Shown here: one piece after another, positions 17,068 through 25,371 of the stretch
Layout of the letters: every line of letters starts with the position of its first letter
Position numbering within the stretch: the stretch's first letter is position 1
Assembly (NCBI GenBank): GCA_005116885.1
Contig: SWDP01000006.1
Coordinates: 123,835 to 163,436, forward strand
Direction of reading: 5' to 3'
Length of the DNA stretch: 39,602 nucleotides
Source of the DNA: Nitrospira sp.
GTDB taxonomy: Bacteria; Nitrospirota; Nitrospiria; Nitrospirales; Nitrospiraceae
The notes under the pieces: model-generated
Told to the model about the DNA's origin: nothing
The model's database searches: none
What the model saw: the letters and a program-made list of their open reading frames with translations, nothing else
Program-made: the position numbers and the translations under genes

Positions 17068-18063
17068 TCAGCCTGCAACTGGCTGCTGGTAATTGACCTC
17101 TATCTTGAATCCAAGGTCCTCGATCATCCCCCAGACTTCCGGGGCCGGCTGGCCTGGTGTCGTGAGGTAACCATTTACGAAGATGGAGTCGGCTGGATAG
17201 AGCGCCAACGGCTGGAGACTGCGGAGGTTATGTTCCCGGCCTCCAGCCACGCGCAGTTCGGTGCGTGGGTGTAGGAATCGGAAGAGGCAGAGGATTTTCA
17301 AACAGCGTTGGGGAGTCAGGTTGTCACAGTCTTCCAGCGGCGTGCCTGTTGCCGGGTGAAGTGTGTTGAGTGGAATTGAATCCGGCTTTACGTCGATCAG
17401 GGCCATGGCCAGGTCGATGAGATCTTCATCCTTCTCTCCCATTCCCACGATCCCGCCGGAACAGATCTCCAATCCTGCCGCTCGGGCGTTTCGGATGGTG
17501 CTGAGCCGGTCTTGGAAGGTGTGCGTGGTGCAGATAGAGGTGTGAAAGGCTTCGCTGGTATTTAAGTTGTGGTTCACTCGATCGACTCCCGCCGCCTTCA
17601 GGCGCTTGGCCTGTTGTTCATTCATCAGGCCTAGCGAGCAGCAAATCTGAATCGGAACCTCCTGCTTGATCGAGCGAACGGCTCCGGCGATCTCGTCGAT
17701 TTCCCGATCTAACGGACTCCGACCGCTGATGACGATGCAATAGCGTTGGGCCTTCGAGGCCGCCGCTTGTCGAGCACCGTCGATCATCTGTTGTTGAGGC
17801 ACAAGGTTATAGCGTTCGATGGGAGCGGTAGAGATTGCGGATTGAGAACAGTAATGACAGTCTTCCTGGCAGGCGCCGCTCTTGGCGTTCTGCAACATCT
17901 GGAGGCGAACGGTCTTGCCGAAATAACGGGATCGGACGGTAAAGGCGGCTTGGAGGAGTTCCAGCAATTGTTCGTCAGGGGTATTGAGCACAGCCTGGCA
18001 CTCGTCTCTGGTCAGCGTTTCGTCGCGCAGGGCTTTGGCCGCGTAATCCTGATAGTCGACCAT
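17068..18063 (-). CDS. bioB: Biotin synthase
   Basis: Radical SAM enzyme inserting sulfur into dethiobiotin to form biotin. The radical-SAM cluster motif CxxxCxxC is intact (SGACQEDCHYCSQS). Other family segments include RYCIVISGRSPLDREID, ICCSLGLMNEQQAKRLKAAG, VDRVNHNLNTSEAFH, ICSGGIVGMGE and LRVAGGREHNLRSLQPLAL, the last carrying the Arg ligand of the [2Fe-2S] cluster. Length is about 331 residues. The start at 18063 has GGAG six bases upstream; ATG 18078 and 18075 in frame are alternatives without a clear ribosome site. No other bio gene is in the window. It runs directly into the broken zeta-like gene. Confidence 0.95.
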   Translation of the reverse strand: MVDYQDYAAKALRDETLTRDECQAVLNTPDEQLLELLQAAFTVRSRYFGKTVRLQMLQNAKSGACQEDCHYCSQSAISTAPIERYNLVPQQQMIDGARQAAASKAQRYCIVISGRSPLDREIDEIAGAVRSIKQEVPIQICCSLGLMNEQQAKRLKAAGVDRVNHNLNTSEAFHTSICTTHTFQDRLSTIRNARAAGLEICSGGIVGMGEKDEDLIDLAMALIDVKPDSIPLNTLHPATGTPLEDCDNLTPQRCLKILCLFRFLHPRTELRVAGGREHNLRSLQPLALYPADSIFVNGYLTTPGQPAPEVWGMIEDLGFKIEVNYQQPVAG

Positions 18064-18148
18064 GGGGCACTCCATCATGTGAAGAGGTTGAATTGGCGCG
18101 ATGCGGGTGGCTGTGTGTCTACGTCAGGCAGCCGGAGTCGCCGAAAAC

Positions 18149-19552
18149 CTACACGGTTTCGAAGGGAGATGCAATGCCTTGGTAGGGAACCGCTGAGACT
18201 GGGAGAGGGTTGTTGTCTGCATCGGGAACCGCTTGACCACCGGCATTTGGCAAGGGCAATGCAACCAACGTATTCCAGATCCCACAGCTTCTGCAGCGCC
18301 CAGACCATTCGGTCGATTCGTGTCGGCAGGCGGTACAGACATAGGGGACGACCACGCGTTTTTTGAAATGCAGGGCCTTCTTCAGTTCGGTGACGGCCAG
18401 TTCCATCTCCTGCTTGCGCAAATAGAGATTGGCCATGATTTTATGGTAATCGGCCAGCTGGTCCTGTACGCCTTCGACGGTCGAGAGGATATCGAAGGCT
18501 TCGTCGACCATTTCCAGACGGTAGTAGAGCTTGCCTAAATAGAACTGCAACGCAGGGTTGTTCGGGTCTTGCCTGAGGGCTTCCTGATAGACGCGGATAA
18601 TTTCACTAGGCTCGCCCTGTTCGAGAAAGAGTTCTTCGAGACGGTGCAGGATGATGTTGCTACGGGTCTTGGCATAGATCTTCTTGAGAATTTCTACGGC
18701 TTGCTTGGTCTTGCCTGCCCGGATCAAGATTGCGCCGATGCCAACGTAGGCCGGCAAGAACGTCCGGTCTCGTTTAATGGCGCCGCGGAAGTACCGCCGT
18801 GCTTTATCGGGGTGGCCTCGTTCCAGCAGTTGGCGTCCGACTTCATATGTGCAGCCAGTGAGGAGCTGGGCTTCGGCCAGCCGTTCCGGTTCAGGAAGGT
18901 TGGCCTTCAGGAGTCGATGTTGGATTTCGAGTGTCTCGTTCCATTTTTCGAGCCTGATCAGCAGATCTCGTTTCCGGATGAGCGCGGTCAGGTTGTCCGG
19001 CTCGACCTTGAGCATCTTGTGCAGGGTCTGTAAGGCGTCCTCATATCGCTTGGCGCCCTCCAAGTCGTTGGCCAGCTCTAACAGGATTTCGATGTTGCGC
19101 TCGTCGACGCGATTCGCTCGTTGATGGAGGCGGATCGCCTCTGCAAAATTGTGTTCCCCGCGATAAATATTTCCTAGCCAGAGCAGCGAATCGACACGAT
19201 TCGGGTCCATGGCCAGCGCGCGTTCGAATAGGGCAATGGCTTCGACGGTGCGTTTCGACATAATGGCATGGGTGCCTTCACGATGGAGCGCGTCGATTTT
19301 TTCTTTACGGCGCAACAACCGCGTGCTGCGCCAGTTGCCGATGACGTGGGCGGTCTGCCGCATGCCGACGACCAAGGCCACGAGCACGGCGCCGACAGCC
19401 ATGGAAAAGACGACGAGTGTGACAGGACTCATTTCGAATTGGATGGAGGGACTGGTTCGGACTGCAACCGTCCCAGGATTCAATTCGCGCGCGTAGCTGT
19501 AGAGAAAAATTCCGATGCTGACGAGGAAGATGGTAGTGAGCAATCGGAGCAT
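18149..19552 (-). CDS. lapB: LapB-like TPR protein fused to a LapA-like membrane module
   Basis: Homologue of LapB/YciM, the membrane-anchored TPR protein that in E. coli brings LpxC to FtsH for degradation. The N-terminus has two transmembrane helices (LLTTIFLVSIGIFLYSYA and SPVTLVVFSMAVGAVLVALV) with a LapA/DUF1049-like layout, then about nine TPR units (for example AIALFERALAMDPNRVDSLL). A C-terminal rubredoxin-type zinc ribbon follows (VPYVCTACRHESTEWSGRCR, then SCGIWNTL). In enterobacteria LapA and LapB are separate adjacent genes; here they look fused. It follows rsfS after 4 bp. The product may act with FtsH, coded at 34.5 kb. Confidence 0.85.
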   Translation of the reverse strand: MLRLLTTIFLVSIGIFLYSYARELNPGTVAVRTSPSIQFEMSPVTLVVFSMAVGAVLVALVVGMRQTAHVIGNWRSTRLLRRKEKIDALHREGTHAIMSKRTVEAIALFERALAMDPNRVDSLLWLGNIYRGEHNFAEAIRLHQRANRVDERNIEILLELANDLEGAKRYEDALQTLHKMLKVEPDNLTALIRKRDLLIRLEKWNETLEIQHRLLKANLPEPERLAEAQLLTGCTYEVGRQLLERGHPDKARRYFRGAIKRDRTFLPAYVGIGAILIRAGKTKQAVEILKKIYAKTRSNIILHRLEELFLEQGEPSEIIRVYQEALRQDPNNPALQFYLGKLYYRLEMVDEAFDILSTVEGVQDQLADYHKIMANLYLRKQEMELAVTELKKALHFKKRVVVPYVCTACRHESTEWSGRCRSCGIWNTLVALPLPNAGGQAVPDADNNPLPVSAVPYQGIASPFETV

Positions 19553-19556
19553 GGAT

Positions 19557-19937
19557 CTAGGCCTTAGTTTTTGCGGGCGCCTTTTTCCGCTTCACGGGCC
19601 GTGGGGTCACGGTGGCTTGTGTGACCGTCCGCTCGCTCGGGATGGTGACGCGCTTGGCGTCGGCCCATAACCGTTCGAGTGCATAATGCGACCGGATATC
19701 CTGCCTAAAAATATGAACGATTACATTGCCGAAGTCTATTAAAACCCACTGTGAAGACCGCGTGCCTTCGATTCTCAGCGGTTTGGAACCGGAGCGAGAG
19801 AGAACGGTATCGATATGGTCGGCAACGGCACTTGCTTGGCGATCCGAATCCACAGAGCCGATGACCAGGTAGTCGGCAACGGAGGTCAACGGCGCGACCT
19901 GGAGGACGAGCACGTCGGTGGCCTTCTTGTCGAGCAT
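19557..19937 (-). CDS. rsfS: Ribosomal silencing factor RsfS
   Basis: Binds L14 on the large subunit and blocks subunit joining under starvation. The core is clear: MLDKKATDVLVLQVAPLTSV, ADYLVIGSVDSDRQASAVAD, the QWVLIDFGNVIVHIFRQDIR segment and HYALERLWADAKR, plus a Lys/Pro-rich tail. The only canonical start is ATG 19937, which has no Shine-Dalgarno and cuts the first family helix: the residues before it in frame (ARSTALGIARA) still look like RsfS. That frame stays open to about 20030 with no ATG, GTG or TTG. An ATC codon at 19982 lies six bases after AAGAGG and could be a rare start. The upstream part overlaps the nadD 3' end. Confidence 0.9.
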   Translation of the reverse strand: MLDKKATDVLVLQVAPLTSVADYLVIGSVDSDRQASAVADHIDTVLSRSGSKPLRIEGTRSSQWVLIDFGNVIVHIFRQDIRSHYALERLWADAKRVTIPSERTVTQATVTPRPVKRKKAPAKTKA

Positions 19938-19965
19938 GGCCCGGGCAATACCGAGGGCCGTGGAC

Positions 19966-20838
19966 CTAGCTGTTGGTGCGATTACGGTCCTCTTGGTAGA
20001 GATGATGGTGAAGTATATAAGATTCCACTAAGGGCGGCAACTGATTTGCTGCCGGGAGCCCTTGGCGAATGCGAGCGCGAATATCCGATGCGGAAACTGC
20101 GCAGGGTGGTAGTTTGAGGCAGATCAGGCCGTGCGCCCCTATCGGCGCTTCGATTCGTGAAATCCGATTCGCATCCAGGTCCGCCAGTGAGGGATAGGGA
20201 ATTGGCGGAAGCCGTGCAACGGTCGAAAGGGAACGAAACGACAGGCCGGGCCTGGAAAGGACAACAAACGTGCAGAGTGTTAGTAATGTCTGGGGGTCAC
20301 GCCAGGAGGGAAAATCAAGAAAGGCATCGAGTCCGATCAAGAAAAACAGCTGGGTCTGCGCGCCATATTCTTGCTGGAGTAAGCGAACGGTATCGATAGT
20401 GTACGACTTGCCTGGCCGACGGATTTCTACATCCGAGATGGCGAAGGCGGGGTCTGAGGCGATGGCAAGGCGGGCCATCTCATAACGGTCTTGGGCTGGC
20501 GCTAGACTGCCGTTCGGCTTATGGGGAGGCTGACTCGTGGGGATGAAGAGAACTTGGTCGAGTCCGAGGGCTTCGCGTGTCTGGCGCGCAATGGCCAGGT
20601 GACCGTTGTGCACGGGGTTGAAACTGCCGCCGAGGAGGCCAATGCGAAGGGAGCCAGAGTGCTGAGTGTTGGGTGCCGAGAGCTGAGATTCAGAATCTGG
20701 CGAGGCGTACCCTCTGGGGCGCACGGTGCGACGAATAAGGAGCACCACGTCTGTGCGCGCCGCCGAGTGGTGAGGCGGCCGGGTCCCCGTTGAGGGTCTG
20801 AACGATGCGAGAACGACGCTGGCGGACGTTTTCAGCAT
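19966..20838 (-). CDS. nadD: Nicotinate-nucleotide adenylyltransferase NadD, start uncertain
   Basis: Adenylyltransferase making nicotinate adenine dinucleotide for NAD synthesis. The core holds the nucleotidyltransferase motif IGLLGGSFNPVHNGHLAIAR, then LFIPTSQPPHKPNGSL, the YTIDTVRLL segment with FFLIGLDAFLDFPSWRD, and the ISDVEIRR motif. A C-terminal SASDIRARIRQGLPAANQLP is typical. The core begins near 20649, but no ATG, GTG or TTG is in frame there; the nearest ATG is at 20838, 5 bp past proB. Using it adds about 63 residues (including VVLLIRRTVRPRGYASP and QLSAPNTQHSG) that are unlike NadD and look like translated intergenic repeat. An AUU at 20643 is the only near-cognate start beside the core. 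Confidence 0.9.
   Translation of the reverse strand: MLKTSASVVLASFRPSTGTRPPHHSAARTDVVLLIRRTVRPRGYASPDSESQLSAPNTQHSGSLRIGLLGGSFNPVHNGHLAIARQTREALGLDQVLFIPTSQPPHKPNGSLAPAQDRYEMARLAIASDPAFAISDVEIRRPGKSYTIDTVRLLQQEYGAQTQLFFLIGLDAFLDFPSWRDPQTLLTLCTFVVLSRPGLSFRSLSTVARLPPIPYPSLADLDANRISRIEAPIGAHGLICLKLPPCAVSASDIRARIRQGLPAANQLPPLVESYILHHHLYQEDRNRTNS
20650..20838 (-). repeat. Putative mosaic intergenic repeat between proB and the nadD core
   Basis: The 190 bp between the proB stop and the NadD homology start is open in the nadD frame but has no NadD similarity. It includes the minus-strand words CTCAGCTCTCGGCACC and AACACTCAGCACTC (repeated CTCAGC/CAGCAC units), and an Arg-rich part coding LIRRTVRPRGYASP. 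I recall such strings in intergenic repeats of Nitrospira genomes, but this is memory. No inverted terminal repeat or transposase is seen. Confidence 0.4.
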
Positions 20839-20842
20839 TCTG

Positions 20843-21964
20843 CTAGAGGATGACGAGGTTGTCCCTGTGTATGACTTCCTCATATTCCTGCGGGCCGAGT
20901 TGTCGTTGAATCTCGGTTGTTTTGAGTCCTTTGATCCGTGCCAGCGTTTCGGAAGAACAGTTCACGAGTCCTTTGGCGAACTCTTTGCCGTCCTGGTCGA
21001 GGCAGCTCACCGCATCTCCTGTGTCAAAGGGGCCGCTGACGTCTGAAATGCCTGAGGCCAACAAGCTTTTGCCCCGTCTCACCAATGCCTCAACGGCGCC
21101 TGGGTCGAGCGTCAGGGTCCCTTGTGGTCTGAGGGTGAAGGCGATCCAGTGTTTGCGGCTGGTGAAACGGCGTTCCTTCGCGAGGAAGAGGCTGCCGCCG
21201 GGGCCGCCGGCTAATACCTGTGGAAGGAGACCGGCTTCTTGCCCATTCAAGATCAGGGTGGACACGCCGTACTCACCGACTTTCTTGGCCGCTCTGACTT
21301 TTGTGGCCATCCCCCCGGTCCCCTCAAAGGAGCTGGACATGCCGGCCCGCCGCTCAATGTTTTCGGTGATGTCAGGAATCAATGGAATCAACGTGGCTGC
21401 GGGGCTCTTGCGTGGATCTTCGGTAAAGAGGCCGTCGATATCAGACAAGATGATCAGCAGTTCCGCGTCGACGAGATGGGCGACCTCGGCAGCCAGGGTG
21501 TCGTTGTCTCCCACCCGGATTTCATCCACGGCGACCGTGTCGTTTTCATTGATGATAGGGATCACTCCAAATCCAATCAGTGCATTCAGCGTGTGGCGGG
21601 CATTGAGGAATCGCCGCCGATCGGCGAGGTCGTGATGCGTGAGGAGGATCTGCGCCACCGTGACGTCGAGCCGTTCAAACGATTTTTCGTATGCCCACAT
21701 AAGCCGGCTTTGGCCGACCGCTGCGGCGGCCTGCTTCACGGGGAGGCTCTTGGGGTATTCTTTCAGGCCTAATTTTTTGATGCCGGAGACAATCGCACCG
21801 GAGGAGACGAGTAACACTTCTCGTCCGCTCGACCTGAGTGCTGCGATTTCATCGGCGAGCCGATCGATCCGTTCTGGGCGCAGCCCGGTGTCTCGGGACG
21901 CGATGAGACTGCTCCCGATTTTGATGACGATACGGGTGGCCTGTCTTAGGAGATCGTCTCGCAT
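20843..21964 (-). CDS. proB: Glutamate 5-kinase
   Basis: First enzyme of proline synthesis, phosphorylating glutamate; feedback-inhibited by proline in most bacteria. The amino-acid-kinase domain starts at IVIKIGSSLIASRDTG and includes EVLLVSSGAIVSGIKKLGL, IINENDTVAVDEIRVGDND, LIILSDIDGLFTEDPR and GTGGMATKVRAAKKVGEYG. A C-terminal PUA domain follows (about residues 280-360: RGTLTLDPGAVEALVRRGKS). The start at 21964 (MRDDLLRQATR) overlaps the obgE 3' end by 19 bp; the frame is open further upstream, but that part is antisense-like sequence within obgE. Length is 373. proA is not adjacent. The order obgE-proB-nadD-rsfS is a common arrangement. Confidence 0.95.
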   Translation of the reverse strand: MRDDLLRQATRIVIKIGSSLIASRDTGLRPERIDRLADEIAALRSSGREVLLVSSGAIVSGIKKLGLKEYPKSLPVKQAAAAVGQSRLMWAYEKSFERLDVTVAQILLTHHDLADRRRFLNARHTLNALIGFGVIPIINENDTVAVDEIRVGDNDTLAAEVAHLVDAELLIILSDIDGLFTEDPRKSPAATLIPLIPDITENIERRAGMSSSFEGTGGMATKVRAAKKVGEYGVSTLILNGQEAGLLPQVLAGGPGGSLFLAKERRFTSRKHWIAFTLRPQGTLTLDPGAVEALVRRGKSLLASGISDVSGPFDTGDAVSCLDQDGKEFAKGLVNCSSETLARIKGLKTTEIQRQLGPQEYEEVIHRDNLVIL

Positions 21965-22971
21965 AGTGTGGCTCGAAGCTGCGCGACCTGTTGGCCTACA
22001 TAGGTGACGAGTTCCGTCAGTCCCTCTCTCGTGGCGGCAGAGATCGGGAGGCACATATAGTGATGACGCGTACAGTACTTCTGTAACTCACGCAGGCGTG
22101 CCTTCTCACCAGCCACGTCGAGTTTCGTCGCGACCACCGCGAAGGGGCGTGTGGTAATCGGCTCATCGTAGGCCGCTAATTCTCGACGCATGATCTCGAA
22201 GCTCTTCACAGGTTCCTCGGGGGCCCATTCCGACACATCGATCATGTACAGCAAAAACGACGTGCGTTCGATATGTCGGAGAAATCGGAGTCCCAGTCCC
22301 TTTCCTTCATGGGCGCCTTCGATGATCCCGGGAATGTCTGCGACGGCGAAACTTCCTTTTTCTCCCCAGCGAACGATCCCAAGATTTGGCGTCAGCGTGG
22401 TGAAGGGATAATCGGCGATTTTCGGTCGTGCGGCTGAGATCGCGGCGATGAGCGTCGATTTTCCGGCATTGGGAAGGCCCACGAGCCCGACGTCGGCCAG
22501 CAGTTTCAGCTCGAGTCTGAGCGACCGTTCTTCGCCTTCTGTGCCGACTTCAAATTCCGTGGGTGTGCGGTTGGTCGATGTGGCGAAATGGTTATTCCCT
22601 CGTCCGCCCCGTCCCCCATGAGCTGCCACAAACCGCTGGCCGGCGGTGACCAGGTCGGCCAGCACCTCGCCGGTCTGATTGTCGAAGATGACGGTGCCGA
22701 CAGGAAGGGCGACCACGATATCTTCGCCGGTTCTTCCGGAGCAATTGGCAGCGCCACCCTGGCGGCCGACTTCTGCTTCATAGTGTTTTTGGTACCGGAG
22801 GTCGAGGAGCGTGGTCATGCGAGGGGACGCTTCAAATACGACGTTGCCGCCATGGCCACCGTCGCCACCGTCCGGGCCGCCGCGCGGCACGAATTTTTCG
22901 CGCCGAAAACTGCATGAGCCGTCGCCGCCGCGGCCGGCTGTGATATGGATACGGACTTCATCGACAAACAT
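21946..22971 (-). CDS. obgE: Obg family GTPase (ObgE/CgtA)
   Basis: Essential GTPase involved in large-subunit assembly and stress signalling. The Gly-rich Obg fold is complete (MFVDEVRIHITAGRGGDGSC, RGGPDGGDGGHGGNVVFE, RGGRGNNHFATSTNRTPTE). The G domain has G1 GLPNAGKSTL, G2 around YPFTTLTPNLGIV, G3 DIPGIIEGAHEGKGLG, G4 VATKLDVAGEK (TKLD) and G5 near PISAATREG. Length 341 lacks the long C-terminal OCT extension of some homologues. It lies downstream of rplU-rpmA on the same strand, the standard arrangement, with a 126-bp gap, and overlaps proB. No strong Shine-Dalgarno precedes its ATG. Confidence 0.97.
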   Translation of the reverse strand: MFVDEVRIHITAGRGGDGSCSFRREKFVPRGGPDGGDGGHGGNVVFEASPRMTTLLDLRYQKHYEAEVGRQGGAANCSGRTGEDIVVALPVGTVIFDNQTGEVLADLVTAGQRFVAAHGGRGGRGNNHFATSTNRTPTEFEVGTEGEERSLRLELKLLADVGLVGLPNAGKSTLIAAISAARPKIADYPFTTLTPNLGIVRWGEKGSFAVADIPGIIEGAHEGKGLGLRFLRHIERTSFLLYMIDVSEWAPEEPVKSFEIMRRELAAYDEPITTRPFAVVATKLDVAGEKARLRELQKYCTRHHYMCLPISAATREGLTELVTYVGQQVAQLRATLCETIS

Positions 22972-23097
22972 CGGTGCACCGTTTCAGTGTGATGACTGTA
23001 TGGGCATGACCTGCGAGGAACATCCCGTTGCACTAACAGTCATGCCGGGAGTCCTCGCGGTAATGAGGTTGTGACGAGAAAAGAGGAAAAGAATGTA

Positions 23098-23361
23098 CTA
23101 TGAAATCGCAGGCTCTGAGTAGACGCTGATCTTCTGCCGCCCGCGTCCGCGCTCGAACTTCACAATTCCTGTGATGAGGGCGAAGAGGGTGTGGTCTTTA
23201 CCGAGACCCACGTTGAAACCGGGAAAGAACTTCGTCCCACGCTGACGGATCAGGATTGACCCGGCCTTCACGGTTTCTCCACCGTAGGCCTTGACCCCAA
23301 GATATTGGGGATTGCTATCGCGCCCGTTTCTAGTTGATCCGCCGCCTTTATTTGTTGCCAT
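23098..23361 (-). CDS. rpmA: 50S ribosomal protein L27
   Basis: Large-subunit protein whose N-terminal tail reaches the peptidyl-transferase centre. The sequence [20 protein letters not shown], then [20 protein letters not shown], and [19 protein letters not shown] is canonical. The N-terminus starts directly MATNKGG, without the cleavable extension known from Firmicutes. It carries GAGGA upstream and begins 12 bp after rplU ends. Length 87 is normal. Confidence 0.98.
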   Translation of the reverse strand: MATNKGGGSTRNGRDSNPQYLGVKAYGGETVKAGSILIRQRGTKFFPGFNVGLGKDHTLFALITGIVKFERGRGRQKISVYSEPAIS

Positions 23362-23373
23362 GGCTGATCCTCG

Positions 23374-23688
23374 TTAGGCCGTTTCAATGCCGGTAATGCG
23401 CAATTTGGTAAAGCCCTGGCGATGGCCATTCGTTCGCCGATAGTTCTTGCGCCGTTGCTTCTTGAAGATCGTGATGGAGCGGGTTCGGCCTTGGTCGACG
23501 ATCTCGGCCTTGACGCTGGCCCCCTTCACTAACGGTTGTCCTACTTCCAGGCCCTTCTCGCCATGGACTAGCCGCACTTGGCCGATCTCAACCGTTCCCC
23601 CTACCTCTCCGGGAAGGGACTCCACTTGGACCAATGTCCCAGTTTCAACTCGATATTGCTTGCCGCCTGTCTCAATGATCGCGTACAT
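23374..23688 (-). CDS. rplU: 50S ribosomal protein L21
   Basis: Large-subunit protein binding 23S rRNA. MYAIIETGGKQYRVETGTLV at the N-terminus and the C-terminal IFKKQRRKNYRRTNGHRQGF with TKLRITGI are diagnostic. Length 104 is standard. It is the first gene of rplU-rpmA-obgE-proB-nadD-rsfS-lapB, all on the minus strand with short gaps. The 115 bp between it and the divergent PilZ gene must hold both promoters; I could not single out one reliably. Confidence 0.98.
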   Translation of the reverse strand: MYAIIETGGKQYRVETGTLVQVESLPGEVGGTVEIGQVRLVHGEKGLEVGQPLVKGASVKAEIVDQGRTRSITIFKKQRRKNYRRTNGHRQGFTKLRITGIETA

Positions 23689-23803
23689 AAGACCCCGTCT
23701 CCATTACAGAAGATGACTGTGTACCATAGGGATTTGAACCCTGTCAAGATAAAGGATTGGCGTATGCTATGCTTTCTCTGTTGAGATTCACAGATCGGAG
23801 ATC

Positions 23804-24178
23804 ATGATGGCCGATGCCCCGAAACATCCTTCCAAGCCGAAAGCTCGCCGATTCGTACTGCGCCCCTATCGTCGCGTACCGACCCAGCGTGTTCTATATT
23901 ATCTCAGCGGGAAATGTGTAGGAAAAGGCGTTGTGACCAATTTGTCCCAATCCGGCATGCGTGTTAGAGGAGAGCATGCGATTGAACCGGGCCTGGATTT
24001 GGCTTTGCGTCTCACCCTTGAAGATGATGGCCCGACAATAGACATTGACCGGGCCACGGTTCGGTGGGTAGATGGAAACGAGTTCGGCCTGGATTTTGTG
24101 CGCCTCAGTCCGTTAGCAAAGAAGCATATCAACAACGCATTGAACCAGCAGGTTCGCGCCCCTCAGTCGCCGGCCTGA
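23804..24178 (+). CDS. PilZ domain protein, putative c-di-GMP receptor
   Basis: A 124-residue single-domain protein. The PilZ c-di-GMP motifs are present: the RxxxR-type switch (YRRVPTQRVLYYL) and the NxSxxG loop (VVTNLSQSGMRVRGE), followed by the beta-barrel residues VRWVDGNEFGLDFVRLSP. The N-terminal 20 residues are Lys/Pro-rich. Two ATGs (23804, 23807) are in tandem. Such proteins relay c-di-GMP level to motility, polysaccharide or secretion systems; no target is coded next to it. It is divergent from rplU and is followed 122 bp later by ilvE. Confidence 0.85.
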   Translation: MMADAPKHPSKPKARRFVLRPYRRVPTQRVLYYLSGKCVGKGVVTNLSQSGMRVRGEHAIEPGLDLALRLTLEDDGPTIDIDRATVRWVDGNEFGLDFVRLSPLAKKHINNALNQQVRAPQSPA

Positions 24179-24300
24179 GTACAATCCCTTGCTCAGACGA
24201 TCTATGGGCCATGTCGAGCCCATTTGCTTGACGCTTCTTCCAGCCCGCTGCTATATTCCGATTTCACCGTTCGAGTGTTCACAGACTGCCTGCGATACCG

Positions 24301-25215
24301 ATGATTGAGCCACAAGGGAAAATTTGGATGGATGGGTCGTTCGTCGATTGGGCGGACGCGCAAGTCCATGTCCTGACCCATTCACTCCATTATGGACTGG
24401 CTGTGTTTGAGGGCATCCGCTGTTACAAGGGAACGTCTGGATCTGCAATTTTCCGACTACAGGAACATGTGGATCGGTTATTCGATTCCACCCATATCGG
24501 CATGATGGAGATGCCGTTCGACAAGAAGCAGGTCGCAGCGGCCATTGTGGAGACGGTGAAGGTGAATAAGCTGGAGGCCTGCTATATCCGCCCGCTCGTC
24601 TATATTGGGCATGGAGCGATGGGAGTCTATCCCGGCGATAATCCGATCAAGCTGGCCATTGCGGCCTGGACATGGGGCGCCTACCTCGGGGACGATGCAT
24701 TGGCGAATGGGATGCGGGCACGTGTGTCGTCGTACACGCGGCATCACGTCAATGTCTCGATGACGAGAGGGAAGATTTCCGGCTACTACGTGAATTCGAT
24801 TCTCGCGAAACGTGAGGCGAAGGTGGATGGGTACGATGAAGCGATTTTGCTTGATACCGAGGGCTACGTGTCCGAGGGAACGGGGGAGAATATCTTTATT
24901 GTTCGGAAAGGGCAGATCAAAACGACACCGCTCACTTCGATTCTTGACGGCATCACCAGAAGCTCTGTCATCGAGCTGGCGAGGGAGAAGCGTATTCCGG
25001 TGGTGGAGGAACGTTTTACACGCGATGATATGTATATCGCCGATGAAGTATTTGTGACAGGAACTGCTGCCGAACTGACGCCGGTTCGAGAAATCGACAA
25101 CCGCCGCATTGGAACCGGCAGGCCAGGTCCGATTACACAATCTCTACAAAAGACCTTCTTTGCCATCGTCCGCGGGGAAGACCTTTCCCACGAGGCGTGG
25201 CTTACCCGCATTTAG
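24301..25215 (+). CDS. ilvE: Branched-chain amino acid aminotransferase
   Basis: PLP-dependent class IV aminotransferase for valine, leucine and isoleucine. The N-terminal IWMDGSFVDWADAQVHVLTH and SLHYGLAVFEGIRCYKG are typical. The PLP lysine is in RGKISGYYVNSILAKREA, and the downstream EAILLDTEGYVSEGTGENIF and DGITRSSVIELA motifs are standard. Length 304 matches E. coli IlvE. A late EVFVTGTAAELTPVREID completes the cofactor site. No Shine-Dalgarno is evident before the ATG. It stands alone on the plus strand and converges with secG 156 bp later. Confidence 0.96.
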   Translation: MIEPQGKIWMDGSFVDWADAQVHVLTHSLHYGLAVFEGIRCYKGTSGSAIFRLQEHVDRLFDSTHIGMMEMPFDKKQVAAAIVETVKVNKLEACYIRPLVYIGHGAMGVYPGDNPIKLAIAAWTWGAYLGDDALANGMRARVSSYTRHHVNVSMTRGKISGYYVNSILAKREAKVDGYDEAILLDTEGYVSEGTGENIFIVRKGQIKTTPLTSILDGITRSSVIELAREKRIPVVEERFTRDDMYIADEVFVTGTAAELTPVREIDNRRIGTGRPGPITQSLQKTFFAIVRGEDLSHEAWLTRI

Positions 25216-25371
25216 TACGAGCTGAAGCAGGCTCAGTCCGTACTCCCCCTGCATACAACCTGAGAACAGACCGGTTACTTTGATCTAAATAGCAGGTCTC
25301 GTGAGTGCGCTGAACTCAACGAACTGGATAACCCAGCTCCCACCGAAGAGGATATGATTTTCAATGTCTTG

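Noticed and set aside
25216-25371. tRNA gene in the ilvE-secG gap
   Set aside because: No cloverleaf, T-loop GTTCRANNC or acceptor pairing could be built.
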